Below are positions 24,397-31,253 of a stretch of 31,253 nucleotides of DNA, piece after piece. Source of the DNA: Lachnospiraceae bacterium (GTDB taxonomy: Bacteria; Bacillota; Clostridia; Lachnospirales; Lachnospiraceae); assembly GCA_900759665.1 (NCBI GenBank), contig CAAEWE010000044.1:1-31253 (forward strand), written 5' to 3'. The translations under genes were made by a program, and so were the position numbers. How positions within the stretch are numbered: position 1 is the first letter of the stretch; each line of letters starts with the position of its first letter. The notes beneath the pieces were generated by a model. That model worked only from the letters and a program-made list of their open reading frames with translations, did no database searches and was not told the DNA's origin.

Positions 24397-25968
24397 TTAT
24401 CCGCGTCCCAGAATTGCATCCATATCCTGCTCCGGTGCGGTGATCGGCTGCAGGTTGTAGGTGTCTACGAGGAACTTCACAACGGTTTCTGACATAAATG
24501 CCGGCAGAGTTGGTCCTAGATACATGTTACGGATACCGAGGGAGAGCAGCGTCAGCAGGATACAGACCGCTTTCTGTTCATACCAGGACAGCACCAGTGT
24601 CAGAGGCAGATCATTGACGGTGCAGTCGAACGCATCGGCGAGTGCCAGAGCCACACGGATCGCACTGTAAGCGTCGTTGCACTGTCCCATATCAAGGATA
24701 CGTGGAATGCCGTCAATCTCTCCGAGATCCAGATCATTAAAGCGGTATTTGCCGCAGGCGAGAGTCAGCACCAGGGAGTCCATCGGTGTCTGTTTTACAA
24801 ATTCGGTATAGTAATTACGGCCCGGGTGGGCACCGTCACATCCACCTACCAGGAAAATATGCTTAATATGTCCCTGTTTGATGGAAGAAATAATCTCTTC
24901 TGCATGGGACAAAACGGCGGCGTGGCCAAAGCCGGTGGTCAGTGTGTGACCGCCATTGATGCCACTCATGCTATGGTCGTGTTCATAGCCCCCAAGCTTT
25001 AAGGCATGTTCAATGATCGGAGAGAAGTCTTTGTTTCCGTCCTTGTCTCCGCTGATGTGACGAAGCCCTTTATATCCCACTACAGATGTCGTATAAATCC
25101 GGTCCTGATAGCTTGGTCTTTGAGGCATCAGACAGTTGGTGGTGAAAAGCACCGGGGCGGGGATATTGTCAAATTCCTTCTGCTGGCTCTGCCAGGCAGT
25201 TCCGAAGTTACCGGCAAGATGCTTGTATTTATTCAGCTCCGGATATCCATGAGCCGGCAGCATTTCACTGTGGGTATAGACATTGATCCCCTTGTTCTTT
25301 GTCTGTTCCAGAAGCTGGGACAGATCCTTCAGATCATGACCGGAAATCACGATAAAAGGTCCCTTCTTAATATCGGTCTGTACCTTTACCGGGGATGGAG
25401 AACCGAAGGTGTCGGTATTGGCACGGTCCAGAAGCTCCATACATTTAAAGTTTACTTTGCCAAATTCCATGATCAATTCAATCCATTCCTCGGCGGAATG
25501 TTCTTTATTTACTTCACAAAGTCCTTTGTAAAACCATTTTGTCACACTTTCATCTTCATATCCGAGATTCATGGCGTGGTGGGCGTAGGCCGCCATACCC
25601 TTCAATCCGAAAAGCAAGGTGGAGCGGAGGGATACTTCATCATTGCTGCCATCCCAAAGTGCCACGACAGTTGTCTTTTCGTTACTGAGTTTTTTACGTT
25701 CCTTTACGACACGGTCTGTAAATTCACGGATCGCTTCATCGTCAAAATTGACATTGGTTAATGTGGTAAACAGACCATCCATCAGCAGTCGGTCCGTCAG
25801 GCGGGAATGTTTTCCTGCATCGTGGGCTGCTGTGGCAAGGCGGATCAGTTCCTCCACCAGTTCATCCTGAAGCTTGGCGGTTTCGGGCTGTTTGCCGCAG
25901 ACACCGGTGTTGACACAGCCTTTATTGCCTGCGGTCTGCTGGCACTGAAAACAAAACATATTAGACAT
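24397..25968 (-). CDS. hcp: Hydroxylamine reductase / hybrid cluster protein, 523 aa
   Basis: Iron-sulfur enzyme that reduces hydroxylamine to ammonia in vitro and is widely linked to nitric oxide and nitrosative stress. The N-terminal cysteines Cys6, Cys9, Cys18 and Cys24 (C-X2-C-X8-C-X5-C) match the 4Fe-4S class typical of anaerobes rather than the 2Fe-2S enterobacterial type. Hybrid-cluster ligand regions are visible: SGHDLKDL (His), TTNCLMPQ, VGGCDGAHPGRNYY, LACGKYRFND and MGQCNDAYSA. The start has a strong GGAGGAG on the minus strand. It diverges from the tetR gene with about 170 bp between the starts. No HcpR- or NsrR-type dyad is evident; the promoter is weak (possible TTGGAA and TAAAAA with 18-bp spacing). 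Confidence 0.93.
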   Translation of the reverse strand: MSNMFCFQCQQTAGNKGCVNTGVCGKQPETAKLQDELVEELIRLATAAHDAGKHSRLTDRLLMDGLFTTLTNVNFDDEAIREFTDRVVKERKKLSNEKTTVVALWDGSNDEVSLRSTLLFGLKGMAAYAHHAMNLGYEDESVTKWFYKGLCEVNKEHSAEEWIELIMEFGKVNFKCMELLDRANTDTFGSPSPVKVQTDIKKGPFIVISGHDLKDLSQLLEQTKNKGINVYTHSEMLPAHGYPELNKYKHLAGNFGTAWQSQQKEFDNIPAPVLFTTNCLMPQRPSYQDRIYTTSVVGYKGLRHISGDKDGNKDFSPIIEHALKLGGYEHDHSMSGINGGHTLTTGFGHAAVLSHAEEIISSIKQGHIKHIFLVGGCDGAHPGRNYYTEFVKQTPMDSLVLTLACGKYRFNDLDLGEIDGIPRILDMGQCNDAYSAIRVALALADAFDCTVNDLPLTLVLSWYEQKAVCILLTLLSLGIRNMYLGPTLPAFMSETVVKFLVDTYNLQPITAPEQDMDAILGRG

Positions 25969-26065
25969 GGTTACTCCTCCAATCGTTGTAATATATTATT
26001 TTTAGGTACTTTAAAACAGTTTTTCCAATTTTTGGGTGAAGTATACGGAAATGGTAATAAACTTC

Positions 26066-26094
26066 TTGACATTGTCTTATGACCATGATAACAT
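26066..26094 (+). promoter_or_regulatory. Promoter of the tetR gene
   Basis: A perfect TTGACA (26066-26071), a 17-bp spacer and TAACAT (26089-26094). The -10 box overlaps the palindrome at 26091-26107, the geometry of simple repression. Confidence 0.75.
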
Positions 26095-26107
26095 AACGGT
26101 GTTATGT
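26091..26107. promoter_or_regulatory. TetR-family operator 1 (autoregulatory)
   Basis: ACATAAC-GGT-GTTATGT, a perfect 7-bp inverted repeat with a 3-bp centre, lies across the -10 region of the tetR promoter. The same half-site appears in operator 2, upstream of the ABC genes. Confidence 0.8.
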
Positions 26108-26137
26108 AAAGGGACGACATATAGAAATGAGGCATAT

Positions 26138-26785
26138 ATGAAGGATGAAAAGGAGACGCGGAAAAAGCTTCAGGAATGTGCCATGGAGGAGTTTCTCGAG
26201 AAGGGATTTATGAAAGCATCCCTCCGGAGCATCTGCAAAAAGGCGGGAGTGACCACGGGAGCCTTATACTTTTTCTTTGAGGATAAGGATGATCTGTTTG
26301 TTTCTCTGGTGCAGGAGCCTCTGGCGGGAGTACGGGAGGCGATGGAGAGACATTTCCTGGGGGAGAAGCAGGCGATGGAAGCGGGAGAATTGTATGGCAA
26401 TGAAGCTCAGGAGGGCGATGCGGATGATTATCAGACAACTCTGAATATTGTCCACGCACTGTACCAGTATCGTGACCGGTTCCGGCTTCTGCTGGAGAAG
26501 TCTCAGGGCAGCTCTGTGGAGGGAGCTGTGGATGAGATCATCTGTATTTGCGAGGGACATTACCGGATACTGGCCGATATGATGCAGCAGCATATTGGTG
26601 GTGAGAAGATCTCGCACGATGTGATCCACTGGATCGCCCACATGCAGATCGATGTATTTGTCTATGCAGTGACACATATTGACACGGAGGAGGAAGCTGT
26701 CCGGTATATGGATCGTGCTGTGAAGTATATGGTCTGCGGCTGGTATGGTATGTTTGGTGTCAAACCGGATATTATGGGAGACTGA
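26138..26785 (+). CDS. TetR-family transcriptional regulator, 215 aa
   Basis: One-component repressor. The N-terminal helix-turn-helix is clear: ECAMEEFLEKGF, then ASLRSICKKAGVTTGALYFFF and DKDDLFVSLV (residues about 10-60). The ligand-binding domain (about 75-215) is variable and the inducer cannot be inferred. ATG 26138 is chosen because ATGAGG lies just upstream and because the open frame further upstream (from 26036) would read through the promoter and operator. Matching palindromes before this gene and before the ABC pair indicate that it represses both. It diverges from hcp, whose start lies about 120 bp from operator 1, so a direct effect there is possible but unproven. Confidence 0.9.
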   Translation: MKDEKETRKKLQECAMEEFLEKGFMKASLRSICKKAGVTTGALYFFFEDKDDLFVSLVQEPLAGVREAMERHFLGEKQAMEAGELYGNEAQEGDADDYQTTLNIVHALYQYRDRFRLLLEKSQGSSVEGAVDEIICICEGHYRILADMMQQHIGGEKISHDVIHWIAHMQIDVFVYAVTHIDTEEEAVRYMDRAVKYMVCGWYGMFGVKPDIMGD

Positions 26786-26834
26786 GATATCCGAATGAAA
26801 AGGATAGGGAAGGGACGGAAGGTTTCGGGATAAA

Positions 26835-26856
26835 AGGAACTGTTACGGCAGTTCCT
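26835..26856. repeat. Short hairpin between tetR and ABC genes
   Basis: AGGAACTG (26835-26842) and CAGTTCCT (26849-26856) around TTACGG. On the plus strand it is followed by an A run rather than T, so it is a poor forward terminator. On the minus strand a short TTTT follows. Its role is unclear. Confidence 0.4.
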
Positions 26857-26862
26857 AAAAAA

Positions 26863-26893
26863 ATGACAATAACATAACAGTGTTATGTTATTG
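26863..26893 (+). promoter_or_regulatory. TetR operator 2 over the ABC transporter promoter
   Basis: A perfect 12-bp inverted repeat with a 3-bp centre: CAATAACATAAC (26867-26878), AGT, GTTATGTTATTG (26882-26893). It contains the same ACATAAC half-site as operator 1 but is longer and so probably tighter. A plausible promoter lies within it: ATGACA (26863-26868), 17 bp, TGTTAT (26886-26891). Repressor binding would block it. Confidence 0.8.
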
Positions 26894-26921
26894 ATAAATA
26901 ATATCAATAAGGAGGACGATC

Positions 26922-27623
26922 ATGTATCTGGAAGTGAAGGATTTGAAAAAGAGTTATGGTGCAGGAGAAGGTTTTGTGCAGGTGTTGAAAGGAATCACCA
27001 CGGGAGTGGAGCAGGGAGATATGTGCGTGATCCAGGGAACCAGTGGTTCCGGGAAATCCACATTTTTGAACTGCATCGGTGGACTGGATACGATTGATTC
27101 CGGTTCTGTGAAGGTAGATGGAAAGGAGATTGCAGGAATGGGTCAGACGGAGCTTTCTGAGTATCGACGGGATAATCTGGGATATATTTTTCAGTTTTAT
27201 AATCTCGTTCCCAATCTGACGGTACGGGAAAACATCCAGGTTTGTGAATATCTGACCAAAACGCCTCTGGACCTGGATGATCTTCTCGCAACGCTGGGAC
27301 TCACGGAGCATCAGAATAAATTTCCATCACAGCTTTCCGGTGGCCAGCAGCAGCGATGTGCGATTGCAAGAGCGTTGATCAAAAACCCGAAGCTGCTTCT
27401 CTGTGATGAGCCGACGGGGGCACTGGATTCCAAAACCTCCAGAGATATACTGGTCCTGCTGGAAACGATCAATGCAAAATACGGGACTACGATGCTGATC
27501 GTTACCCACAATAATTCCATCAAAGACATGGTACATAAGGTGATCCGGATCAAGGATGGCCAGATCAGTAAGGAATATTGCAATGAGACAAGAGTACCGG
27601 CAGCAGAATTGGAGGATTTGTAA
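26922..27623 (+). CDS. ABC transporter ATPase, MacB/LolD-type, 233 aa
   Basis: Nucleotide-binding subunit for the FtsX-type permease encoded directly downstream. Walker A GTSGSGKST is at residues 39-47, the Q-loop is in YIFQFYNLVPNLT, the signature LSGGQQQR is near 137-144, Walker B LLLCDEPTGALD is near 156-167, and the switch His is in IVTHNN. The sequence is of the LolD/MacB/BceA subfamily, whose members power mechanotransmission or efflux rather than classical uptake. A strong AAGGAGG sits 8 bases before ATG 26922. The stop overlaps the permease start in TAATG, indicating translational coupling. It lies just behind operator 2. Confidence 0.93.
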   Translation: MYLEVKDLKKSYGAGEGFVQVLKGITTGVEQGDMCVIQGTSGSGKSTFLNCIGGLDTIDSGSVKVDGKEIAGMGQTELSEYRRDNLGYIFQFYNLVPNLTVRENIQVCEYLTKTPLDLDDLLATLGLTEHQNKFPSQLSGGQQQRCAIARALIKNPKLLLCDEPTGALDSKTSRDILVLLETINAKYGTTMLIVTHNNSIKDMVHKVIRIKDGQISKEYCNETRVPAAELEDL

Positions 27624-30352
27624 TGCAGAAAGTATTGAGAAAAAGAATCTTGCGGGATCTGCGTGCCAATAAATTCCGTTATCTGGCATTGGCAGTATTG
27701 ATCATTATGAGCATGTATCTGGTGATCTCTCTGGTGGGAGCAGCCGAAACGATCATGCAGGGAGGAGCAGATTCCGACCGGGAACATAAGGTGGAGGATG
27801 GTCAGTTTTCCGTATTTGTGCCATTAACATCCTCTGAAAAGGAGGAGATCACGAAAAAGGGTCTGACTTTGGAGGAGAATTTTTATCTGGATTACAATAT
27901 GAAGGATCAAAGCGTGCTCCGGGTATTTCAAAACCGTCGGGAGATCAATCTTGCCGTAGTCAGAGAGGGACGGCTTGCAAAGGCTGATGATGAGGTGATG
28001 CTGGAGCAGAGATACTGTGAGGAACATCAGATCAAGGCGGGAGACACCGTGACGATCGGCGGGGAAACCTTGAAGGTATCCGGCATCGGCTGCGTACCGG
28101 ACTACAATGCACCGTATCATAATCTGTCAGACAGTACTGTGGGAAGCAAGCAGTTTGGTCTTGCTTTTGTAACCTCGGATCAGTATCGAAGAATGCAGGG
28201 TCAGGGAAAAAGTGCCCAGACAGAGGTGTACAATTATTCGTACAGACTGAAACAGGGAATGACCGACAAAAAGCTGAAGGAATGGCTTAAGGATCAGACC
28301 ATTGATGCCAGTGATATTACGGACAAATGGTTTCAGAAATACTGGCGTCAGACCGGCGGTCAGAAGGATAAGGTGACAAAGGGGATCAATAAGCTGGCAG
28401 ACGGTGCCGGGGAGCTTTCTGATGGACTTTCCGAGCTTGCTTCCAATAACAAAAAGCTGCAGGATGGAACGGGTCAGCTTCTGGATGCATATCTGGAGCA
28501 GGCTTCTGATGCACTGGAGGATTATGGTCTGACGGAGGTACTTACCGAGGAGAATTTTAAGGAGAAGCTGACTGAGTTAAAAAATAAAAACGATAACGGA
28601 ATTGTAAGACTTTCCATTGGTTCTCTGTTAGATCAGCTTACCATGCTCAAAAGCTACAAGGATGGGATCATAAAATACACGGATGGTGTGGGAGAGGCAG
28701 CAGATGGTGCCGGAGAGCTTTCTGATGGTGTCTATAAGCTGAAAAAGGGAACCGATAAGCTGGTGGACAAATATTTCGATATTTCCTTAAGTAATATGAC
28801 AGAATTTGTCACTGCATCGGAAAATATGAGGATCGGTTCAACCACAGATGATCAGGTGATCAATAAGCTTGCCGGTCTGGCTGCCGGAGTGATCATCATG
28901 ATCTTATTTACCTATGTGATCTCGGTATTTGTCGTACATACGATCGAGGCAGAGAGCAGTGTGATCGGTGCATTGTATGCCATGGGGGTTACCGGAAAAG
29001 ATCTGATCATGCATTATCTTACCCTGCCGGTCTGTGTCACATTTATATCCGGAGTGATCGGAATGGCGATCGGCTTTTCTCCGGTCGGTGTGCGGCAGCA
29101 GATGGCAGACACCTATAATTATTTCTCCTTCCCGGAAGTGCCGGATGTGTATCTTGTATACCTGCTGGTCTATGGAGCAGTGATGCCCGTTCTGGCGGCA
29201 GTCATTGTGAACTGGCTGGTGATCCGGAAGAAGCTGGCACAGCCGGCTTTAAAGCTGATGCGTAAGGAACAGAAACAGGGAAGATTTGGCCACATGGATC
29301 TGGGTGATATGGCATTTGTACCAAGATTCTGCATCCGTCAGTTTTTGCGGGAGCTTCGAACCGGTCTGACGGTGGTCTTTGGACTGTTTGTTTCCCTTCT
29401 GATCTGTATGCTGAGTCTGGACTGTTATGTAATGTGTTCCAATGTAGGTATTGAGAACAGAGCCGATACAAAGTTTGAATATATGTATACCTATAAATAT
29501 CCTGCCGGAAAGGTACCGTCCGGGGGTGAAGAAGCCTATGCCAGGACGTTAAAACGGGAACGCTTCGGTTACAATCTGGATGTCACAGTATTGGGAATTA
29601 CAAAGGATAATTCCTTCTTTGATGCTGATGTGAAAAAAGGAAAGAGCCGTGTGATCCTGTCCAGTGCGGCGGCACAGAAGTTTGCTCTTGCGAAGGGAGA
29701 TTCGTTTGTACTAAATGATGAAGACGAAGAACGGGACTATGCATTTACGGTGGATGGAGTGACACAGTATTCTACCGGCCTGTACGTTTTTATGGACATA
29801 GACAGTATGCGGGAATTGTTTGGCGAAGGGGATGATTATTATAATGTCGTATTTGCTGATCATAAGCTGAATATTCCGTCTGGACGGCTTTATGGTACAT
29901 TAAAGAAGTCGGAGGTAGAAAAGAATTCTGATATTTTTGTTGATATGATGATACCGATGGTTTCGACTTTGATGATCATGTCTGCGTTGATCTTCTGTGT
30001 TGTTATGTATCTGATGATGAAAGTGATGATCGATCGTTCCAGCTTTGGTATTTCACTGGTAAAGATATTTGGTTACCGCATCAGTGAGATCCGGAAGTTG
30101 TATCTGAATAGTAATTTCTGCATTGTAGCAGTGGGAGCACTGATCTGCATTCCGCTATCCAAGCTGTGTATGGATGCCATGTATCCGTTGATGGTCAGTA
30201 ATATTGCCTGTGGAATGAATCTTCATTTTTCGCCGGTACTTTATATCGGATTATATGTAGGGATTCTTCTGCTGTATGCAGTGATCAACTTCTTCCTGGT
30301 ACGTCGTCTGCAAAAGATTACGCCGGCCGAGGTTCTGAAAAACAGAGAGTAA
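27623..30352 (+). CDS. FtsX-type ABC permease with repeat-bearing external domain, 909 aa
   Basis: Permease partner of the preceding ATPase. One TM near residues 20-37 is followed by a large extracytoplasmic domain (about 40-410) with a MacB-like core (RLAKADDEVMLEQRY, KAGDTVTIGG). A helical insert carries repeats of the LADGAGELSDG type, near residues 258-270 and 355-370, as in YhgE/Pip proteins. TM2-4 lie at about 415-535 with the FtsX consensus (AVIVNWLVIRKKL). A second FtsX module runs from TM about 585 through an external loop to TMs near 775-795 and 830-905, ending EVLKNRE. Length and double-module layout fit Gram-positive FtsX permeases that expel lipids, peptides or drugs. The substrate is unknown. 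TetR control suggests induction by the exported compound. Confidence 0.88.
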   Translation: MQKVLRKRILRDLRANKFRYLALAVLIIMSMYLVISLVGAAETIMQGGADSDREHKVEDGQFSVFVPLTSSEKEEITKKGLTLEENFYLDYNMKDQSVLRVFQNRREINLAVVREGRLAKADDEVMLEQRYCEEHQIKAGDTVTIGGETLKVSGIGCVPDYNAPYHNLSDSTVGSKQFGLAFVTSDQYRRMQGQGKSAQTEVYNYSYRLKQGMTDKKLKEWLKDQTIDASDITDKWFQKYWRQTGGQKDKVTKGINKLADGAGELSDGLSELASNNKKLQDGTGQLLDAYLEQASDALEDYGLTEVLTEENFKEKLTELKNKNDNGIVRLSIGSLLDQLTMLKSYKDGIIKYTDGVGEAADGAGELSDGVYKLKKGTDKLVDKYFDISLSNMTEFVTASENMRIGSTTDDQVINKLAGLAAGVIIMILFTYVISVFVVHTIEAESSVIGALYAMGVTGKDLIMHYLTLPVCVTFISGVIGMAIGFSPVGVRQQMADTYNYFSFPEVPDVYLVYLLVYGAVMPVLAAVIVNWLVIRKKLAQPALKLMRKEQKQGRFGHMDLGDMAFVPRFCIRQFLRELRTGLTVVFGLFVSLLICMLSLDCYVMCSNVGIENRADTKFEYMYTYKYPAGKVPSGGEEAYARTLKRERFGYNLDVTVLGITKDNSFFDADVKKGKSRVILSSAAAQKFALAKGDSFVLNDEDEERDYAFTVDGVTQYSTGLYVFMDIDSMRELFGEGDDYYNVVFADHKLNIPSGRLYGTLKKSEVEKNSDIFVDMMIPMVSTLMIMSALIFCVVMYLMMKVMIDRSSFGISLVKIFGYRISEIRKLYLNSNFCIVAVGALICIPLSKLCMDAMYPLMVSNIACGMNLHFSPVLYIGLYVGILLLYAVINFFLVRRLQKITPAEVLKNRE

Positions 30353-30391
30353 AAATGTTTTGTTACCTTGAGGAAATAAGTGGGGAGTGCT

Positions 30392-30439
30392 ATGATGAAA
30401 AAGTCAGAATTTTGGAAAGGCATGGTTAAAGCAGTATGA
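30392..30439 (+). CDS. 15-codon upstream ORF coupled to trpF
   Basis: GGGGAG (30382-30387) is followed by ATGATG at 30392 and 15 codons, MMKKSEFWKGMVKAV, ending in TGA that overlaps the trpF ATG as ATGA (30436-30439). The strong site here, and the lack of a good one directly before trpF, suggest trpF is translated by coupling to this ORF. The peptide could be a leader or the truncated start of a lost small membrane protein. It has one Trp codon, so it is not a classical trp leader. Confidence 0.45.
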   Translation: MMKKSEFWKGMVKAV

Positions 30440-31044
30440 CAAAAATAAAAATATGTGGACTAACAACACCGCAGGAAGCAGAGTGGGTATCAAAATCGCA
30501 GGTGGATTATGCGGGGATGGTACTTTTCTTTCCGAAAAGCAAAAGAAATATTACCATAGAGCAGGCAAAGAAAATTATGAAATCCATGCTGCCACAGATT
30601 CAGAAGGTGGCGGTGGTGGTTTCTCCGTCAGCTTTACAGATAAAGGAGATTCAGAAAGCAGGTTTTGATATTGTCCAGATTCACGGACAGGTGCTTCCGG
30701 AGGCATTGGAGACTTTGCGGATTCCGTTCCTTCGGGCATTTAATGTAGATAATATGCAGGAATGGGAGCGGTACGAGGCAGAGCCGAAATGCATCGGTTA
30801 TGTGTTTGATGCGGTGAAACCGGGAAGTGGTGAAACCTTTGACTGGGGCAGCATACCAAATCTGCCTGAGGATGGGAAGCCTTATCTGCTGGCTGGGGGA
30901 TTAAATCCGGATAATGTAGGGAGTGCTGTTGCGGCAATGCATCCTTATGGGGTGGATGTCAGTTCCGGGGTGGAGAGAGATTCGGGGATGGGAAAGGATC
31001 CGGAAAAGATGGGGGCATTTGTAAGAGCGGTGAGGGGGGCTTAG
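30436..31044 (+). CDS. trpF: Phosphoribosylanthranilate isomerase, 202 aa
   Basis: Catalyses the Amadori rearrangement of N-(5-phosphoribosyl)anthranilate to CdRP in tryptophan synthesis; cytoplasmic TIM barrel. The catalytic cysteine is Cys7 (KICGLT), the general-acid aspartate is Asp125 (YVFDAV), and the phosphate-binding loops are LLAGGLNPDNV and VDVSSGVERDSGMGKDP. FGFDIVQIHG-like and RAFNV motifs are also present. Length is standard. It is an orphan here: no other trp gene lies in the window, although the operon could continue beyond it only past a repeat array. Its stop codon TAG coincides with the first bases of the 132-bp repeat. No terminator separates it from the FtsX gene, 83 bp upstream. 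Confidence 0.93.
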   Translation: MTKIKICGLTTPQEAEWVSKSQVDYAGMVLFFPKSKRNITIEQAKKIMKSMLPQIQKVAVVVSPSALQIKEIQKAGFDIVQIHGQVLPEALETLRIPFLRAFNVDNMQEWERYEAEPKCIGYVFDAVKPGSGETFDWGSIPNLPEDGKPYLLAGGLNPDNVGSAVAAMHPYGVDVSSGVERDSGMGKDPEKMGAFVRAVRGA

Positions 31045-31253
31045 AGGTCCCAGATCGCCCGCCTTTCCTTCAATTCCTAAGCATTTTTGCGCTATGCGCA
31101 AAAAACGCCGCTTGCAGCGGCTTGCCGCTTAGTCATTATAGGAAAGTCAGGCTAATCACCTGCCCATAGGAGATAGAGGTCCCAGATCGCCCGCCTTTCC
31201 TTCAATTCCTAAGCATTTTTGCGCTATGCGCAAAAAACGCCGCTTGCAGCGGC
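31042..31253. repeat. 132-bp tandem repeat with nested inverted repeats, cut by window end
   Basis: A unit starting TAGAGGTCCCAGATCGCCCG at 31042 restarts identically at 31174 and matches for all 80 bases left in the window, giving a period of 132 bp. Inside one unit the arms nest: CTTTCCT (31063-31069) with AGGAAAG (31140-31146), CTAAGC (31077-31082) with GCTTAG (31127-31132), and two inner hairpins, TTTTTGCGC-TAT-GCGCAAAAA (31084-31104) and GCCGC-TTGCA-GCGGC (31107-31121). Together they form a four-way-junction-like fold. Homology between copies starts exactly at the trpF TAG. No ORF is supported within it. It could be a structured RNA, a mobile palindromic element, or a terminator array. 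Confidence 0.8.

Noticed and set aside
25969..26065. NO-responsive (HcpR/NsrR-type) operator upstream of hcp
   Set aside because: I could not find a convincing dyad; the only clear palindrome in the interval matches the TetR operator.
30392..30439. Classical trp attenuator leader peptide before trpF
   Set aside because: Only one Trp codon is present and no alternative terminator/antiterminator stems are visible between it and trpF.
31042..31253. CRISPR array
   Set aside because: The whole 132-bp unit repeats exactly with no unique spacers between short repeats, and no cas gene is present.

Overview
The window looks like chromosome from a Gram-positive gut-type Clostridia, most likely Lachnospiraceae. 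The grounds are moderate GC, strong AGGAGG-like ribosome binding sites, lysine-rich secreted Ig-like proteins, an XrtG/Firmicu-CTERM locus, and a prismane-type hydroxylamine reductase. This is inferred from gene content; no taxonomic marker gene is present. I found no rRNA, tRNA or CRISPR array.

Layout. Positions 1-1810 are a graveyard of mobile or defence DNA: a gutted serine recombinase, a frameshifted DUF1016 (YhcG-type) nuclease N-terminus, and the C-terminal part of a P-loop NTPase joined to it. Positions 1939-9673 form a two-gene surface-protein unit: a 460-aa Big2-like protein and a 2039-aa protein with about 13 Ig-like modules and a BspA-like leucine-rich tail. It is bounded by a promoter and a strong terminator. 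Positions 9790-10870 hold a second small graveyard: a tyrosine integrase with an internal deletion and a truncated AAA ATPase.

The most interesting block is 10867-20903. A near-perfect promoter and a terminator-like leader hairpin precede a tightly packed six-gene operon. It encodes a Firmicu-CTERM substrate protein, the exosortase-like enzyme XrtG, a family 2 glycosyltransferase, a two-TM protein with a possible degenerate GGDEF-like domain, a 6-pyruvoyltetrahydropterin-synthase-like protein that has lost its catalytic residues, and a large PTPS_related-type membrane protein. A terminator follows, then a polytopic membrane protein that I place in the XrtG-correlated integral membrane family. 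Together they suggest membrane-coupled sorting and glycosylation of a cell-surface protein. The family has been defined computationally, but its biochemistry is, to my knowledge, unknown.

The remainder is more ordinary: a gamma-carbonic anhydrase behind a second promoter-plus-hairpin leader, two tandem paralogous sodium-dependent (NSS) transporters, and a convergent hcp gene. A TetR regulator with clear palindromic operators in front of itself and of an ABC/FtsX transporter pair follows, then an orphan trpF preceded by a coupled 15-codon ORF. From the trpF stop codon onward lies a 132-bp tandem repeat with extensive nested inverted repeats, which runs off the end of the window.
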